Under the pieces are notes generated by a model, which searched no databases, was not told the origin of the DNA, and saw only the letters and a program-made list of their open reading frames with translations. A stretch of DNA of 64,000 nt from Escallonia rubra (lineage: Eukaryota > Streptophyta > Magnoliopsida > Escalloniales > Escalloniaceae): assembly GCA_033065855.1 (NCBI GenBank), contig JAVXUO010002075.1:112018-176017 (forward strand), written 5' to 3'. Both the position numbers and the translations under genes were made by a program. Below, piece by piece: positions 1 to 15,201 of this stretch. The first letter of the stretch is position 1; the number at the start of each line of letters is the position of its first letter.

Positions 1-485
1 TGGCGCCGCCGTCGCCGATCGAACGACGGGTTTGCGGCAACGATCGACTCCTCCGGTCGCGACGAGATGCCGTTGTTATCCAGGCGACAATTGAATCCTC
101 CGACAACGATGAGACGCCAAACGAGGAGCCGTCGTCATCCAACGGGTTCTGGATTCGACTCTATAAACGGTGCCTTCCCGATGAATCTTGGTATTTTGCT
201 TAGGTCGTGTACTTTGGGAATTGATTTGTGAGGAGATTGCATCAAAAATAGGGTTTCTTAATTTCCTGATGAATCTCTCACACAAGTGAGGTGTAGATCA
301 ATTCAATCAGGAAGATGTGGATGGAGAGAGAGGTGAGGTCATGTGGATGTCCTTGGTGGCGACGTCGCCGTCGCCGAACGATGGGTTCGCGGTGGTGATC
401 GACTCCTTCGGCCGCGACGAGACGCCGAATGAGGAGTCGTCGTCATCCAGTGGGTTCTTGATTTGTCTCGATTCAATCCAATGTT
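1..485. repeat. Diverged direct duplication, GC-rich
   Basis: Bases about 1-175 and 355-485 are diverged copies of one another: both contain a GCCGTCGCCGA-like block, a gatcgactcct block, a cgacgaga block and a gtcgtcatcca block in the same order. Open frames here are short and I recognise no protein. The stretch probably belongs to the repeat whose right edge is near 832. Confidence 0.5.
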
Positions 486-498
486 ACTATCTATTGTG

Positions 499-522
499 AT
501 GAGAGAGAGAGAGAGAGAGAGG
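499..522. repeat. (GA)n microsatellite
   Basis: Uninterrupted GA dinucleotide run, directly after the second copy of the diverged duplication. Confidence 0.8.
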
Positions 523-689
523 CGTCCGTGATGCAGCGTGTTCTCCCTTCCCCTGCTCTCTCCGTGATGCAGCGTCGCCAGTGATGGCGGGCAGAAGTGG
601 CGGCGGTAACTTGGCTTTTTCTGGTGAGAGGGAGGAGGAACACATAAGGGTATTTTCGGAATATCGTAATAAACCAATGTTGCCCTAAT

Positions 690-832
690 TTTTTCTCACG
701 GTACCCTAACGGAAACGAGTCTTATGTAATAAAATGACAAACTACAGGGGGCTTAGTGTAATAAAAATTCTTAGGCCGAGCCGTGTGTAATTTAGGGCAA
801 ACCTCAGGGGTGCCGTGTGTAATTTACCCTAG
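690..832. mobile_element. Probable right edge of an unidentified DNA transposon
   Basis: Read on the minus strand from 832, the sequence opens with GGGTAAATTACACACGG and has internally repeated 'taatttaggg / gtgtgtaattta' and 'caaactacaggggg / caaacctcagggg' phrases. This style is common at the termini of non-coding plant DNA transposons. The sequence beyond 832 is of different character. The other end would lie left of the window, so the element cannot be classified. Confidence 0.35.
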
Positions 833-1893
833 TTATTATTGGCCCTGATTTGGGATTTATATTTCAAAATCATTTCTTAGATCAATAATGCTGTCAGGTT
901 GCAGTTTGAGCAGTATGTGAGTGTAAATTCCATTCATGTATTGATTAGCATGCGGAAACGTCAAGGGTTAAAGTTGAAGAATTTCTACCTGTATGTCAAA
1001 GGGATTTCATTATATTCTATCTTGACAAGTACATACGGTAACACAGTGAATGGAAGATATTATGAACATTCTAATCTTATTGATTAATACTTATGGTAAT
1101 CATAGCAACATCAATTACAACATAGTTTAGTCGAGTAGCTATGCTTCTTGTTCTTATGTTTCTATGTACTCAATTCACACCAATATCGTCGTTGGTCAGC
1201 TTCTCATGGGATTAAGCTTTTTTGGATTTACTTCACAGTGGTACTTCTAGACCATTTGAATTGCTTAGGGTTGTAACTCAGTCCAGGTTGCATTTCAACT
1301 GTCAAGAACTGTATGAATTTAGTTCGTTGTTGTTTGAAAGAGTTGAACTTTTAAACTAGTAGCTAGATGTTATAGATTCAGTATCTCTAATCACCGACAG
1401 CAGCATTGAAGAACTTATACTGTACATTGTTATGGTCTTCTTTCACTGTAAGTGAAATTTTTTATCACAATTTACCACTTATAAACTTTGAATAATATGT
1501 AGCAATTGAAATCACTGGAATATACTTAGTTGATCTCATGGAAATATTCTAATGCCAGTACCAGAGACTACAAAACTTAATAAGGATAATTTGATTAACT
1601 TGTTTCAGTTGTTTGCTTCCAGCCAAAGAATATTAAGCAATAGTTTTACATGACCAATGTTCTTTTGAATAATGGTATGCAAAACATATTTGTATTTTAT
1701 AAGGAACTGTCACTCATATCTTTAATGCGTTTTACCTTGGTTAATCACTTAGGGAACCGTCACCCATATTTATACTTTTTAAGGAACGGAATACTTTATG
1801 TTTTATGCCTGTATACATGTAGCAATTTTGTCGAACACACACACATATGTCAACATAGATAGATGTCTTATCTGCTGATCTTCCCACCTGCAG
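833..1893. other. AT-rich intronic or upstream sequence of MCM3
   Basis: About 1 kb of AT-rich sequence leading to the acceptor (TGCAG) of the first visible MCM3 exon. I searched all frames for the MCM3 N-terminal region that should precede the first exon and found nothing. Short open frames at 899-1087 and 1650-1862 resemble no MCM sequence. Confidence 0.6.
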
Positions 1894-6048
<4,155 letters not shown>

Positions 6049-7020
6049 ATCAACCAGTATTGTTGGTCCAAAATGAATCAGCTTCTCTTTGAGCAGCAAA
6101 GCTGTTATTCTGCTGACCCTGAGCTTGAAAGCCAACATACTTGTATTTTTTTCTACAAATTCTATGCCAGTGTAGGCTAACTATTCTGTTGAACTTGGAT
6201 CAAACCTTAGTTTTTCATTGCTTTCATCACTTTTGACTGTAAAAAAGGCATTATAATTCCAATGTATCACAATTAGGAATGTTGTTGATGTATAATCTTG
6301 TGGTATTTTTTCGGGCAGAGGTCATTTTGCTCTTTAATATGTTAATCCATTCTCTTGTTTGCCGCTAGAGGACTAACACTAGTCACTAAATACACTTCAG
6401 TAACAAAAAGAGTGAAAAAGTATATAAAGGAGTAGAAATAACATTTCTATTTCTTTGGGAGACATTAGTGGATGATGCTTTGTGCGTTTTCTATAGTCTT
6501 CCATGCTTGGTTCACTTTGTTCTCACGCCATTTTTTCTCCTTCTCTTTCAAATGTTGAAATTCATCTCTTTATAAGAAAGTTGATTTTTTATGAGGATGA
6601 GATTGAATTTACGTCATTTCTTTTATCAAGGTCACACCGTTTTGTTACTTAAGCCTTTTGACTTAGCAATACGTAGTAGAGAAAACAGTAGACGACATTT
6701 CTCTAGGTTAGCGGTAATGTAGTAAGATATTTACTATGGAACTAGCAGATCTCGAATAAAAGGGTGTTCTATTCTCTCCTACACTGCGTGTTGTTAAATC
6801 TAATGGAGAGAATACAGCATAGGAACGCGAGTTAGTATTAACTACTATTAGGTCCTTATATTTATAGCATAAAAGTTCACTAAATTAGATTCACATACAT
6901 ACGAAAGCCTCTCAAGTGTCTAACCTGATCACAAACATCAAATGAGATACCCTCTCGTCCAACAAAGCATTTCATCGATTCAAGTCTTCACAAACAGCAA
7001 ATAGTAATGCTAAAATTGAT
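6049..7020. other. MCM3 3' UTR and unassigned AT-rich sequence
   Basis: The first 200-250 bases after the stop codon are probably the MCM3 3' UTR. The rest is AT-rich with many stops in every frame, and I see no gene, RNA or recognisable repeat terminus. Confidence 0.5.
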
Positions 7021-8700
7021 TCAGTTGGGTGGGATTTCCTAAGTTGTGTTATGCAGGTCTTTCAACTTCCTACCACGTATATTGAGTGGCTTATGCTTTG
7101 TGTGACCACTGGCAGATTTTCTATCAGCCTTCATAGTTCAAATGGATGCTTACTATTGCTAGTGCTAAAAGGCTCAAACATGGGATTCTATTTCTCCTTA
7201 TCTGTTCTTATTGGTTATGGAGGCTTTTCTCTGGACTTCTGGATGATTATGCTGCTTAACCTAGTTTTAAGTTCAATCCAAAGTGCCAAGACTTTCATAT
7301 TTACCATGTCTTTGTCGTTGATGATCATATTATATTGGCTGTTGCTGATCAAGCTTCTCTTACCATTGTAAAGCATGCAATTACTGAGTTTGAGGTCTTA
7401 TCTGGCCTGTCTCCTAACCTAAATAAAAGCTCCATTTTATGGCTGCAATTGATGAGGGTACTGATGCTGACTTAGTTCACATCATTGGGATTTCTTCTGG
7501 AACTTTTCCTGTAACACACCTTGGAGTTCCCTTGATTTCTACTAAACTTCACTACAAGGATTGTCAAATCCCCATTGAGAAGATCTCAAAGAAGATTACT
7601 AATTTGGCTACAGGGTATCTGTCCTATGCTAGAAAGAGTTCAATTAGGAAGTTTTACCCTAATCAGTATGCAAGTCCACTGGTGTACTATTTTCATCTTG
7701 CTTAAGAAAAGTATCAACCAAATTGAGGCTAATATCAGAGCCTTTTTATTGGCGTTGTAAGGATATCAAGTGTACAGGGGCTAAAGTAGCTTAGAGAGAA
7801 CTCTGCTTGCCTAAAAGAGAGGGTGGTTTAGGTCTAAAGAGATTGAGGGAATGGAATCAAGCTGGCATTTGCAAGCATAATTGGGATCTTGTTAATAAAA
7901 AAGATTCCTTATAGGTTAAATGGCATCATATGTATATCATAACATATACACATTTTTGGTCTTTTAAGCCTCCTGTGGACTTGTCATGGACTTGGTGCAA
8001 GATACTCAAAGTAAGAGTTAAGGTTCAAGCTTTCATCAGTTATAGGTATCTTATGAGCAGAGGTACTGATATTGTTAATGGTGCACAGTGGACATTGCCA
8101 GTAGCAAGATCACAAGCACTGAGGGCTTGACATGAGGATATAAGCTCAATGGCCATGCCCAGTTTTGATAAACAAGATAGTGTTGTTTGGGACTTGCACA
8201 AAAGTGACAAGTTCTCTACAAAATTTTCTTCGGATGCAATGAGGACAACTGCATCTGTGGTCTCCCGGTGGAAAATCATCTGATTTCCAGGCTATCTCCT
8301 TAAATGTGCTTTGATTTTGTGGATGTTATGTGAAGGAGGTTTGAGGACTAAGTCTTAAGTTAAAGGCTTGGAAGAGTATTCAAGATGATTTGCGCTCCGT
8401 ATGTCAATCTCAGCAGGAAACTTTGGACCATTTGTTCATGAGTAGTCCTTATACTCAGTTGTCCCTTGGGAGAATGGTGATGGAGAAGCTGCAAACCGAT
8501 GGATGCACCTTTACATTCTTAGAAGCATTTTTCCAGGTATGCTGTGCATTAGTTTAGAGGCAAAAGTTTTCCTGGCCAGATTGTGTAAGTTTGCTCTTGA
8601 TGTTAGAGTTTAGAGGGTGTTTAATGAAGAAATGCAAGAATTTTTGCTCAGGAACAGAGGACTATGAATGGGTGCATGCAGTTTGTCCAATAATGGATTC
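7021..8700 (+). pseudogene. Decayed LINE reverse transcriptase (non-LTR retrotransposon)
   Basis: Fragments in shifting frames follow the order of plant LINE ORF2. A finger/palm region (FPTTYIEWL-like, then SIxxNG) starts near 7050. The catalytic box is degraded to VDDH near 7310. A 'SGLSPNLNKSS' motif lies near 7400. Next comes 'GTFPVTHLGVPLISTKL', then 'DCQIPIEKISKKI' and 'LSYARKSSI' (7439-7705), then the 'IEANIRAFLL' and 'GGLGLKRLREWNQAGICKH' segments to about 7880. Further right are weak traces of the zf-RVT tail. Several stops and frameshifts make it non-functional. The 5' part, including any endonuclease, is absent. Confidence 0.8.
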
Positions 8701-8742
8701 AAATCGAGGAACAGAGTTTGCATATCTATATATTTCTAGTCA

Positions 8743-9762
8743 CTAGGTAAATGCACGTGCGTTGCACGTGGACATTAACGTTAATATGAAACCACATAAA
8801 TAGGTATCAGTGGAATTGTATCGAATTATTCATATAACATGTCATGCTAATAAGTGTTTTTTCTTTTGCTCATTAGTGCGTGATGTTACATAAAATAATC
8901 CTTCATATTTTGTGAGTTGTCATTTTGAGAAGCCATGTGTTGTTGCTTCCCCTAGAACTACTTGTCATAAATATACAAGCAATTGATTCAACAAGATGAC
9001 TTTGATCTTTGTTTAGCTACAATGTCCATTGTTTTCAGATTCGTGTCTTCAAAAGGTTTGCATTTGGTTACGATTTTCAACTTATGTTCTCATATTCACT
9101 AAACTCAAACAAAACCCACAGCTCCATGCAAATACATTATTCGATTTCACCCTACTTTTTTGACATGTAAATGTGTTAAAATATGATATTTTCATCGTAA
9201 ATAATTTTCTCTCTTTTTCTGCTTAGTACAGAGTATTTAATGTGTTATATTCTATATTTTAGAAAATGATATCCAAAGTTTCGATGAGAGGGATGAAAGA
9301 GAGAAGTTCATCGTGTGGTAAAGTCTTTCTCACTATCTGGTCACACGATGCATCGAAGATGTAGAGTTGCAATGATAGATTCTCGATGATGTATAGTCAT
9401 CTGTTAATAAAGAGGTGAGAGAGGAAGTCAAGAAAAGGGTTTGGAGTGGTATGTGACATCTTGAAAATGGCAAGCTTTTATGGATAGGCACAAGTTTAAT
9501 GTCGTAGAATTTGAAGGGTTGACAAAAAGTTCGAACAATTTTTACTTTATTTTAGAGAGAGAGGACCATGCATTGGACAAGTTAACTTTGGGGTGGGAAC
9601 ATGCATTAATTAGCATTTAAAGATGGAGACTCTTTCACATGCCATAGTATCAACTCATTTGTTTTTACTACTAAGAACAATAATGTCACTAAAAGTTTAT
9701 GTAAGGATATTTTTTACTAAAAAATGATTTACAAATATTGAGACTTTTAGAAGTAGTATAGA
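8743..9762 (-). mobile_element. Non-autonomous Helitron, about 1.0 kb
   Basis: Read on the minus strand, the element begins TCTATACTACTTCTAAAAG at 9762. It ends at 8743 with a hairpin (stems CACGTGC and GCACGTG, loop AAC, 8754-8770) followed after 7 nt by CTAG. The flanking bases are A before TC and T after CTAG, as expected for Helitron insertion between A and T without target duplication. No coding capacity is seen. It lies just downstream of the dead LINE. Confidence 0.75.
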
Positions 9763-10180
9763 TTAGTACAATAAGGTTATTAATTTAATTGTGCATATTA
9801 TTTAGCATATATTTGCCATAAAATTTTTATTTTTAACACAGACTTACATGATAATACCAAAGCTACTCATCTAAAAAGTCTATATACATACGTGTCTGTG
9901 TGTGTCATTTTAAAATTTATACTACGAAATAAATGTGTAAAGTTAATATTAGATGATGGTAATAAACTAAGTAATTTCAATAATGTTCACAAACCTACAT
10001 TTTCCATCCTATATTTATACATACGCATTATAAGTTTAATATAAATGCAAACTTAACAAAAGTTTATCAAGAATAATTCATAACCCAGATCATGCATCAA
10101 ATAAAAACATGTATCATCAAAATAAAAGAAAAAAATATTAACTATCGCATAAGGTGTTAAGAGTTAAGAAAATTATAGAG
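9763..10180. other. AT-rich, nothing recognised
   Basis: AT-rich sequence with no long frame and no recognisable element terminus. Confidence 0.4.
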
Positions 10181-11196
10181 TTAATTACACCCATGACCTT
10201 GAGGATAGGATAAAGTTACACTCATGTCCATTAGTTGGAATAAATAGCACTTATGTCTATTGACTGAACGAAATTATTGAAAGGATGAAAAGACCAGAAT
10301 GCCCATCACTTAATAATGTAAATTTTCAAATGTCATGTATCATCCTTTCATCTCACCATACAGCCCCACCACCACCACCATCAACCCTTTACACTTCTTC
10401 AGCTTCAACACACACACAGACATTACACAGACTCACGCACCCCCTACCCTCACACACAAGGGCGCAACCGTAGTCATAATCGCATCCCACCATCATCGTG
10501 TTCTTCAGCTTTCTCACATTTCTTCAACCTTTTCACCCCAATCAATTATCACATCTTTATCACTCCAATAACTTGCAACAAACCATCACGATTCAACAAA
10601 CCAAATGAACAAAAATGAAAATTTGAGTTCGAGGTTTAAAATCTAGAAGTAAGTGTATATAAGATTTCTTGTTTGCATCAAATTACTACCCAACACCATG
10701 GCAGTCATTGCCATTAATCACCACCAGAGTAGCATTCCACCACCACTAATCAGCCTACCACTCCATCCAATCAATCCACCACCTATCCAATTCCCCATCG
10801 CCACACGATGGCCCACCATCGCCTCGAATCGACCCTCCACAAACCACAATCGCCAACAATCAGCCTTCCACGACCCATCACACCTCTAGTTAACATGCCT
10901 ACACACATACACACGCGCGCGCGCGCGTGCTCTCTCTCTCTCTCAAATAATGTTACAGATTTATGATTGATTTGACAGCGTTGAAATTTTCATGTTTGTG
11001 CTGCTGCTGAGGACGTTTACAACCGTTTAGGTCGGCGTTCGTCGGCGACGGGATGAGGTAGGTGGGGCTGAGCCAGTTTGCCGACTTTCAGGCTGAGTGC
11101 TTGCCGAGGAAGGTGCGGCAGCAAGGTTGGTGGGGGAGAGGGGAATTTGGGTTGAAACCCTAATTTGAAATTTAGGATTTGTAGACTTTTATATTA
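10181..11196. other. Pyrimidine/CA-rich low-complexity stretch
   Basis: The stretch opens with an 'aattacacccatgaccttgagg' phrase like those at ends of non-coding plant transposons. It continues with CA/CCA-rich sequence, whose short Pro/His/Ser-rich frames (10285-10473, 10653-10889) look like chance products. A compound microsatellite (AC)n(CG)n(CT)n lies at about 10906-10944. I see no gene. Confidence 0.4.
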
Positions 11197-12899
11197 TTAG
11201 TATAGAGCACGTGCGTTGCACGTGGATTTAATCGAGAGTAATGTTTGATGTGATATTATTATATTTTTTAGAATCAAAATAATGTAATTCAATTATGTTC
11301 TTATTTGTTTTGTGACTTGTTTTAGAAGAAATGCATATTTAATGTTTGCAATTTTAATCAGTTCAATGTTTAGAAATATTCTTTGTAGGCTTCTGGTTTG
11401 AATAAATATTTGATGGTAATGCTGAAAATAAAAGCAAATGGAAATTTTTTAAAAATGAGTCTACGTCTTTGTTTTTGTAATCTGTTAAATTGATTTATTG
11501 TTAAGATTTGTAGTCTTCAAAAACAAGTGCTTTGCATTTCATCAATAAGAAATGCAAAACACCCGTTTTTCAACTGCAATAACGGAACATATTTTCAGTT
11601 CAAATTGGCACCATATTCAAGCCTTGTTTTTTTATTCATATTTAACCATTTTTCATTTTTTTTCTATTTTTGTTTTTCTAACGATTTTTTGTTTCTTAAT
11701 TGATTTTTCACGTATTTCAGTTTCTTTATTTTTATTTTTCAGTTTTTCAATTTGTTAATTGTTTGCTAACCTAAAAATGCAAGAAAAAGAAATCATAGTT
11801 CTCATTAACTAGTTCAACATCTAATGTTTATTTCATTTTAACCAAATTAAAAAGAGAATAATAAAGGAATTTCTTTGTTCTGTTTTTATTTCTCATCACA
11901 CTTTTCATTGTCCAATGTATAGAATAGATTCATTACCCAATGTTCTTTTAATTTCATCAAAATTTAAAAGGGAGTAATAAAAGAAGGGTAAGAATATAAT
12001 TGACGTAATTAACAGAGCACATGTTCGTCTGAAAATAATTTACAATATTCATACTTATAGGTAGTACACACACACACATAAATATATTTTTCGCAACCAC
12101 ACATTTTGTTTCCTAATGTGTAAATGTAGGTTTAGATTAAATTTCTGGCCTATTGTTCCTTAAACACATTACAAAAAAACTAATTAAGGAAGGATATGAT
12201 TGTCATTGAAATAACTAACGGAGGGCAAAATCGAAAAATGATTACAAAATTAGTAATTAATAATAGTATTTATGAAAGGATAGGATAGTAATGGAGTAGT
12301 ATTTATGAAATGGTAGGATTGTTATTGGAGTGATTAACGAAGGGCAAAAATAAGATAAAATAATTTACAAGATTCATGCTTTTATATGCAGTATGGATAT
12401 ATATACATTGTAGATACAAAATGAGGGCAGCATTGACATTTAAAAAATATGTAATTATGACATAAGTAAAAAAATATATTTAATGGATCAATACGACTTT
12501 ACCTTTTGAAACTTAGTATCATTGATTATAATTTTACCTTAACCTCAGGGATATGAGTCCCAAAATTATAGCATTCCACTGTTCTAGTAAATATATAATA
12601 CCCACAAATTCATCATAAAAGTTGAAAAAATAAGGCCTAGTCAAGCTTGTAGATATTTTGACTCTGTCTTATATCAATAAATTTAGATTTACAGACATAT
12701 GCAAAAGTTAACAGAGGCAATAGCCGGTGCACCTTAAAATATATATATAAAAAAAACACAATAACACTTGGACTTATGAACGTTTCTCTAAGGAGTACAA
12801 AAAATTAAGGTGCTCATTTATCGTTTTTGATGTTGGTAAGTTTTAAGGTTATGTTTTGATAGAGTTTTCTTTAAAGGTGAACAGATACTTAGCATCACA

Positions 12900-13262
12900 T
12901 TTGCAAGATTGGTCTAGATCCATTCCCATATTTTTGTCACTTAAAGATGCATTAGTAAACTTTTAACCTCTTTAGGACAAATTATTTATATTTAGCCAAA
13001 AATATTGTAGTTAAAGTATTGTAGTTTAGGCTTACCTTCTTACTTTTAAGAAGGTGAGCCTAAACTACAATATTCTAATGAAAAAATGTTTTACCAATTA
13101 ATCCCTTGAGATTATTTTATACGCTTGCGCCAGATCCTTACCCGTTTTGGGTATATTTACAGTCTTTTGTCACTAAGAGATGCATTAGTGAATCTCTTTA
13201 GCGTCAAGATATTTATAGTTAACCAAAACGGTAGTAATTTAGCCTCATCTTTTAAAAAGTCA
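12900..13262. repeat. Diverged tandem duplication of about 230 bp
   Basis: Bases about 12900-13070 and 13130-13262 share, in order, a 'gatcc..tt(a)ccc' block, 'ttttgtcacttaaagatgcattagt' or a near copy, 'ctctttag', and 'tatt..tagccaaaa' or 'tagttaaccaaaa'. They look like two diverged units inside the Helitron-like region. Confidence 0.5.
13017..13072. repeat. Near-perfect 25-bp hairpin
   Basis: The left arm (13017-13041) and right arm (13048-13072) are inverted copies with one mismatch (a G-T pair if transcribed). The loop is 6 nt. Part of the left arm is also present just upstream in direct orientation. Confidence 0.8.
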
Positions 13263-14190
13263 AAATATTTAGAAAACTTTTAAACTTAAAATAAATAGTT
13301 TAAGGAAAAAAATATTTAGTTATTTAACCCCTTGCATATCAAAACTTGAGAGTTTCAAGCTCAGAAAAAAAAAATTATTAATCATTTGAGCCGAAATAAT
13401 TGGAGTCTTTATCAATTGGGTTTCATCTAATTCTATCACATGTAAGAGTGAAATATACGAATACAATAGCCATATGAAAAATATGTTACCGTATAAATAT
13501 ATAATATCTCGGGATACAGTGGATCATAAAAAGATAATAACCATATGTAGGATATGTTGTCATGCAAATAAGGGTATTCCAATAACTCTAACATGAATAT
13601 AAGATCATGTATTTGCCACAAACTCAAATTATAATTAGGAATAGAATTATATGATCTAGTGATTTTTATGCATTTAAAATTTTCTAAAGCAAAACTCCAT
13701 TTTACGATAACTTTCTTAAACTAATATATCCATAATTAAAATTTAGAATCAAAATTCAGTTTATAATTGTTTCAACATACAAATATATTTGCATTGAGAT
13801 ATATAAACATACACAATAATTGAAATTTGTAGCATACGCATCAACATACAAAATGTAGGGCATTTTAAGAAAAGATGCTTGATACCTAAGAGAAGCCAAA
13901 TACACCTTTAGTTTTTTAACAACAATTTAATTCAACATGGATATGTGATAGAAACAAAAAGTTTCAAGTAAACAACACCTTGATCAATTCTAATTTTGAA
14001 AGAAGACTTCAATTTAAAAAGAGCATCTTAAGAAAAAAGAAAAATGAATAGCCATTTAACTCCAATTTTACGATAGTTTTCTTATACCGATATATCCGTA
14101 TTCAAAATCTAGAATTAAACTTCAGGTTTACGATAGTTTCAATGTACTAATATGTTTGTATTGAAATCTATATATATATATATATATATA

Positions 14191-14479
14191 GGGAGCTGAT
14201 CCGTTGAGAGCGTGGGCAAAATAGGAGAAGTTGCAAACGCGATCTGACCGTCCATCCCGAAAGATGGACGGTCCAGATCGCGTCTTTTTCAAAACCTGTC
14301 AGACGTCCGCCATACAGTATGGCGGACGGGTTTTTTTACCAAATTGCCCCTCCGCGCCTGTCCGCTACACAGTAGCGCGGAGGGCATTAATGTCCTGATG
14401 GGAGACAGCAAAAAGTCGTCCACCATACAGTATGGCGGACGGCCCCTAGTCTGACACCTGTCAGGGCCTGTCCCGTCAG
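14191..14479 (+). repeat. E1 left terminal inverted repeat
   Basis: Contains a subterminal hairpin (about 14229-14281, arms reading gcgatctg..ccgtccatc and gatggacgg..agatcgc). Short palindromes of the type GTCCGCCATAC/GTATGGCGGAC lie near 14310 and 14420, and a GTCCGCTACAC/GTAGCGCGGA form near 14360. Confidence 0.93.
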
Positions 14480-15201
14480 CCTGACACTGACCCCTGCCTG
14501 ACACGAGACAGCAAAAAAGGTATCCGCTATACAGTAGAGCGGAATAATTTCCTCACGCGCGCGCGGACAGGTGCTTCCCGTATACCCCCGAGGTTCCTGA
14601 TTCTCAGCTCTCTTTCCTGAATTCTCAGCTCATCCCGCAAAATTCTCAAGCTCTTCCCGCAAAATTTTCTTCTCCTTCGGATTCACCTGGCTTCCATTTC
14701 TACCTCCCCTAAAGCTTCTTCGAGTAAAACTTGCTTCAATCTTCTTCACTCAAGCAAGGTAAGTTTCTCATCTCAGATATTTTCTGGGTGGATTGACTGA
14801 TAAAGTATATTTTTTATTTTGGGCAAAAAAATATAAATTTCTGATGATGTTCTAGAAATTAATTTGTTAACTTTAAAGAAGTTTATTGTAGTTAATTTTG
14901 GATTTTTTTGAGGGGCGCTAACTTCGGCACATCTATCCTATTTAAATTCGAATTTTTTTAGATACGTTTGTTGTATTTTGGCATGATGAATTTGTCTAAC
15001 GCTCTTAGTAATTGTAATTTGTTATGTTCAATAAATCTATAATTAGCAAAATGGGAGACTTTTGAGATTATGTATATGGTATATTTGTCATCTTAAATTT
15101 GTCTATTTGTCACGATAATTTTAAGGTAATATTTTCAGTTGAAAATGTCATTTGATTGTTCAGCGTAGTCTATATTTCTACATATAGGGAGCTGTTTCAC
15201 A

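Noticed and set aside
10285-10889. Pro/His-rich small frames as possible genes
   Set aside because: CA- and CCA-rich low-complexity sequence with no conserved motif, no splice logic and no promoter signal.
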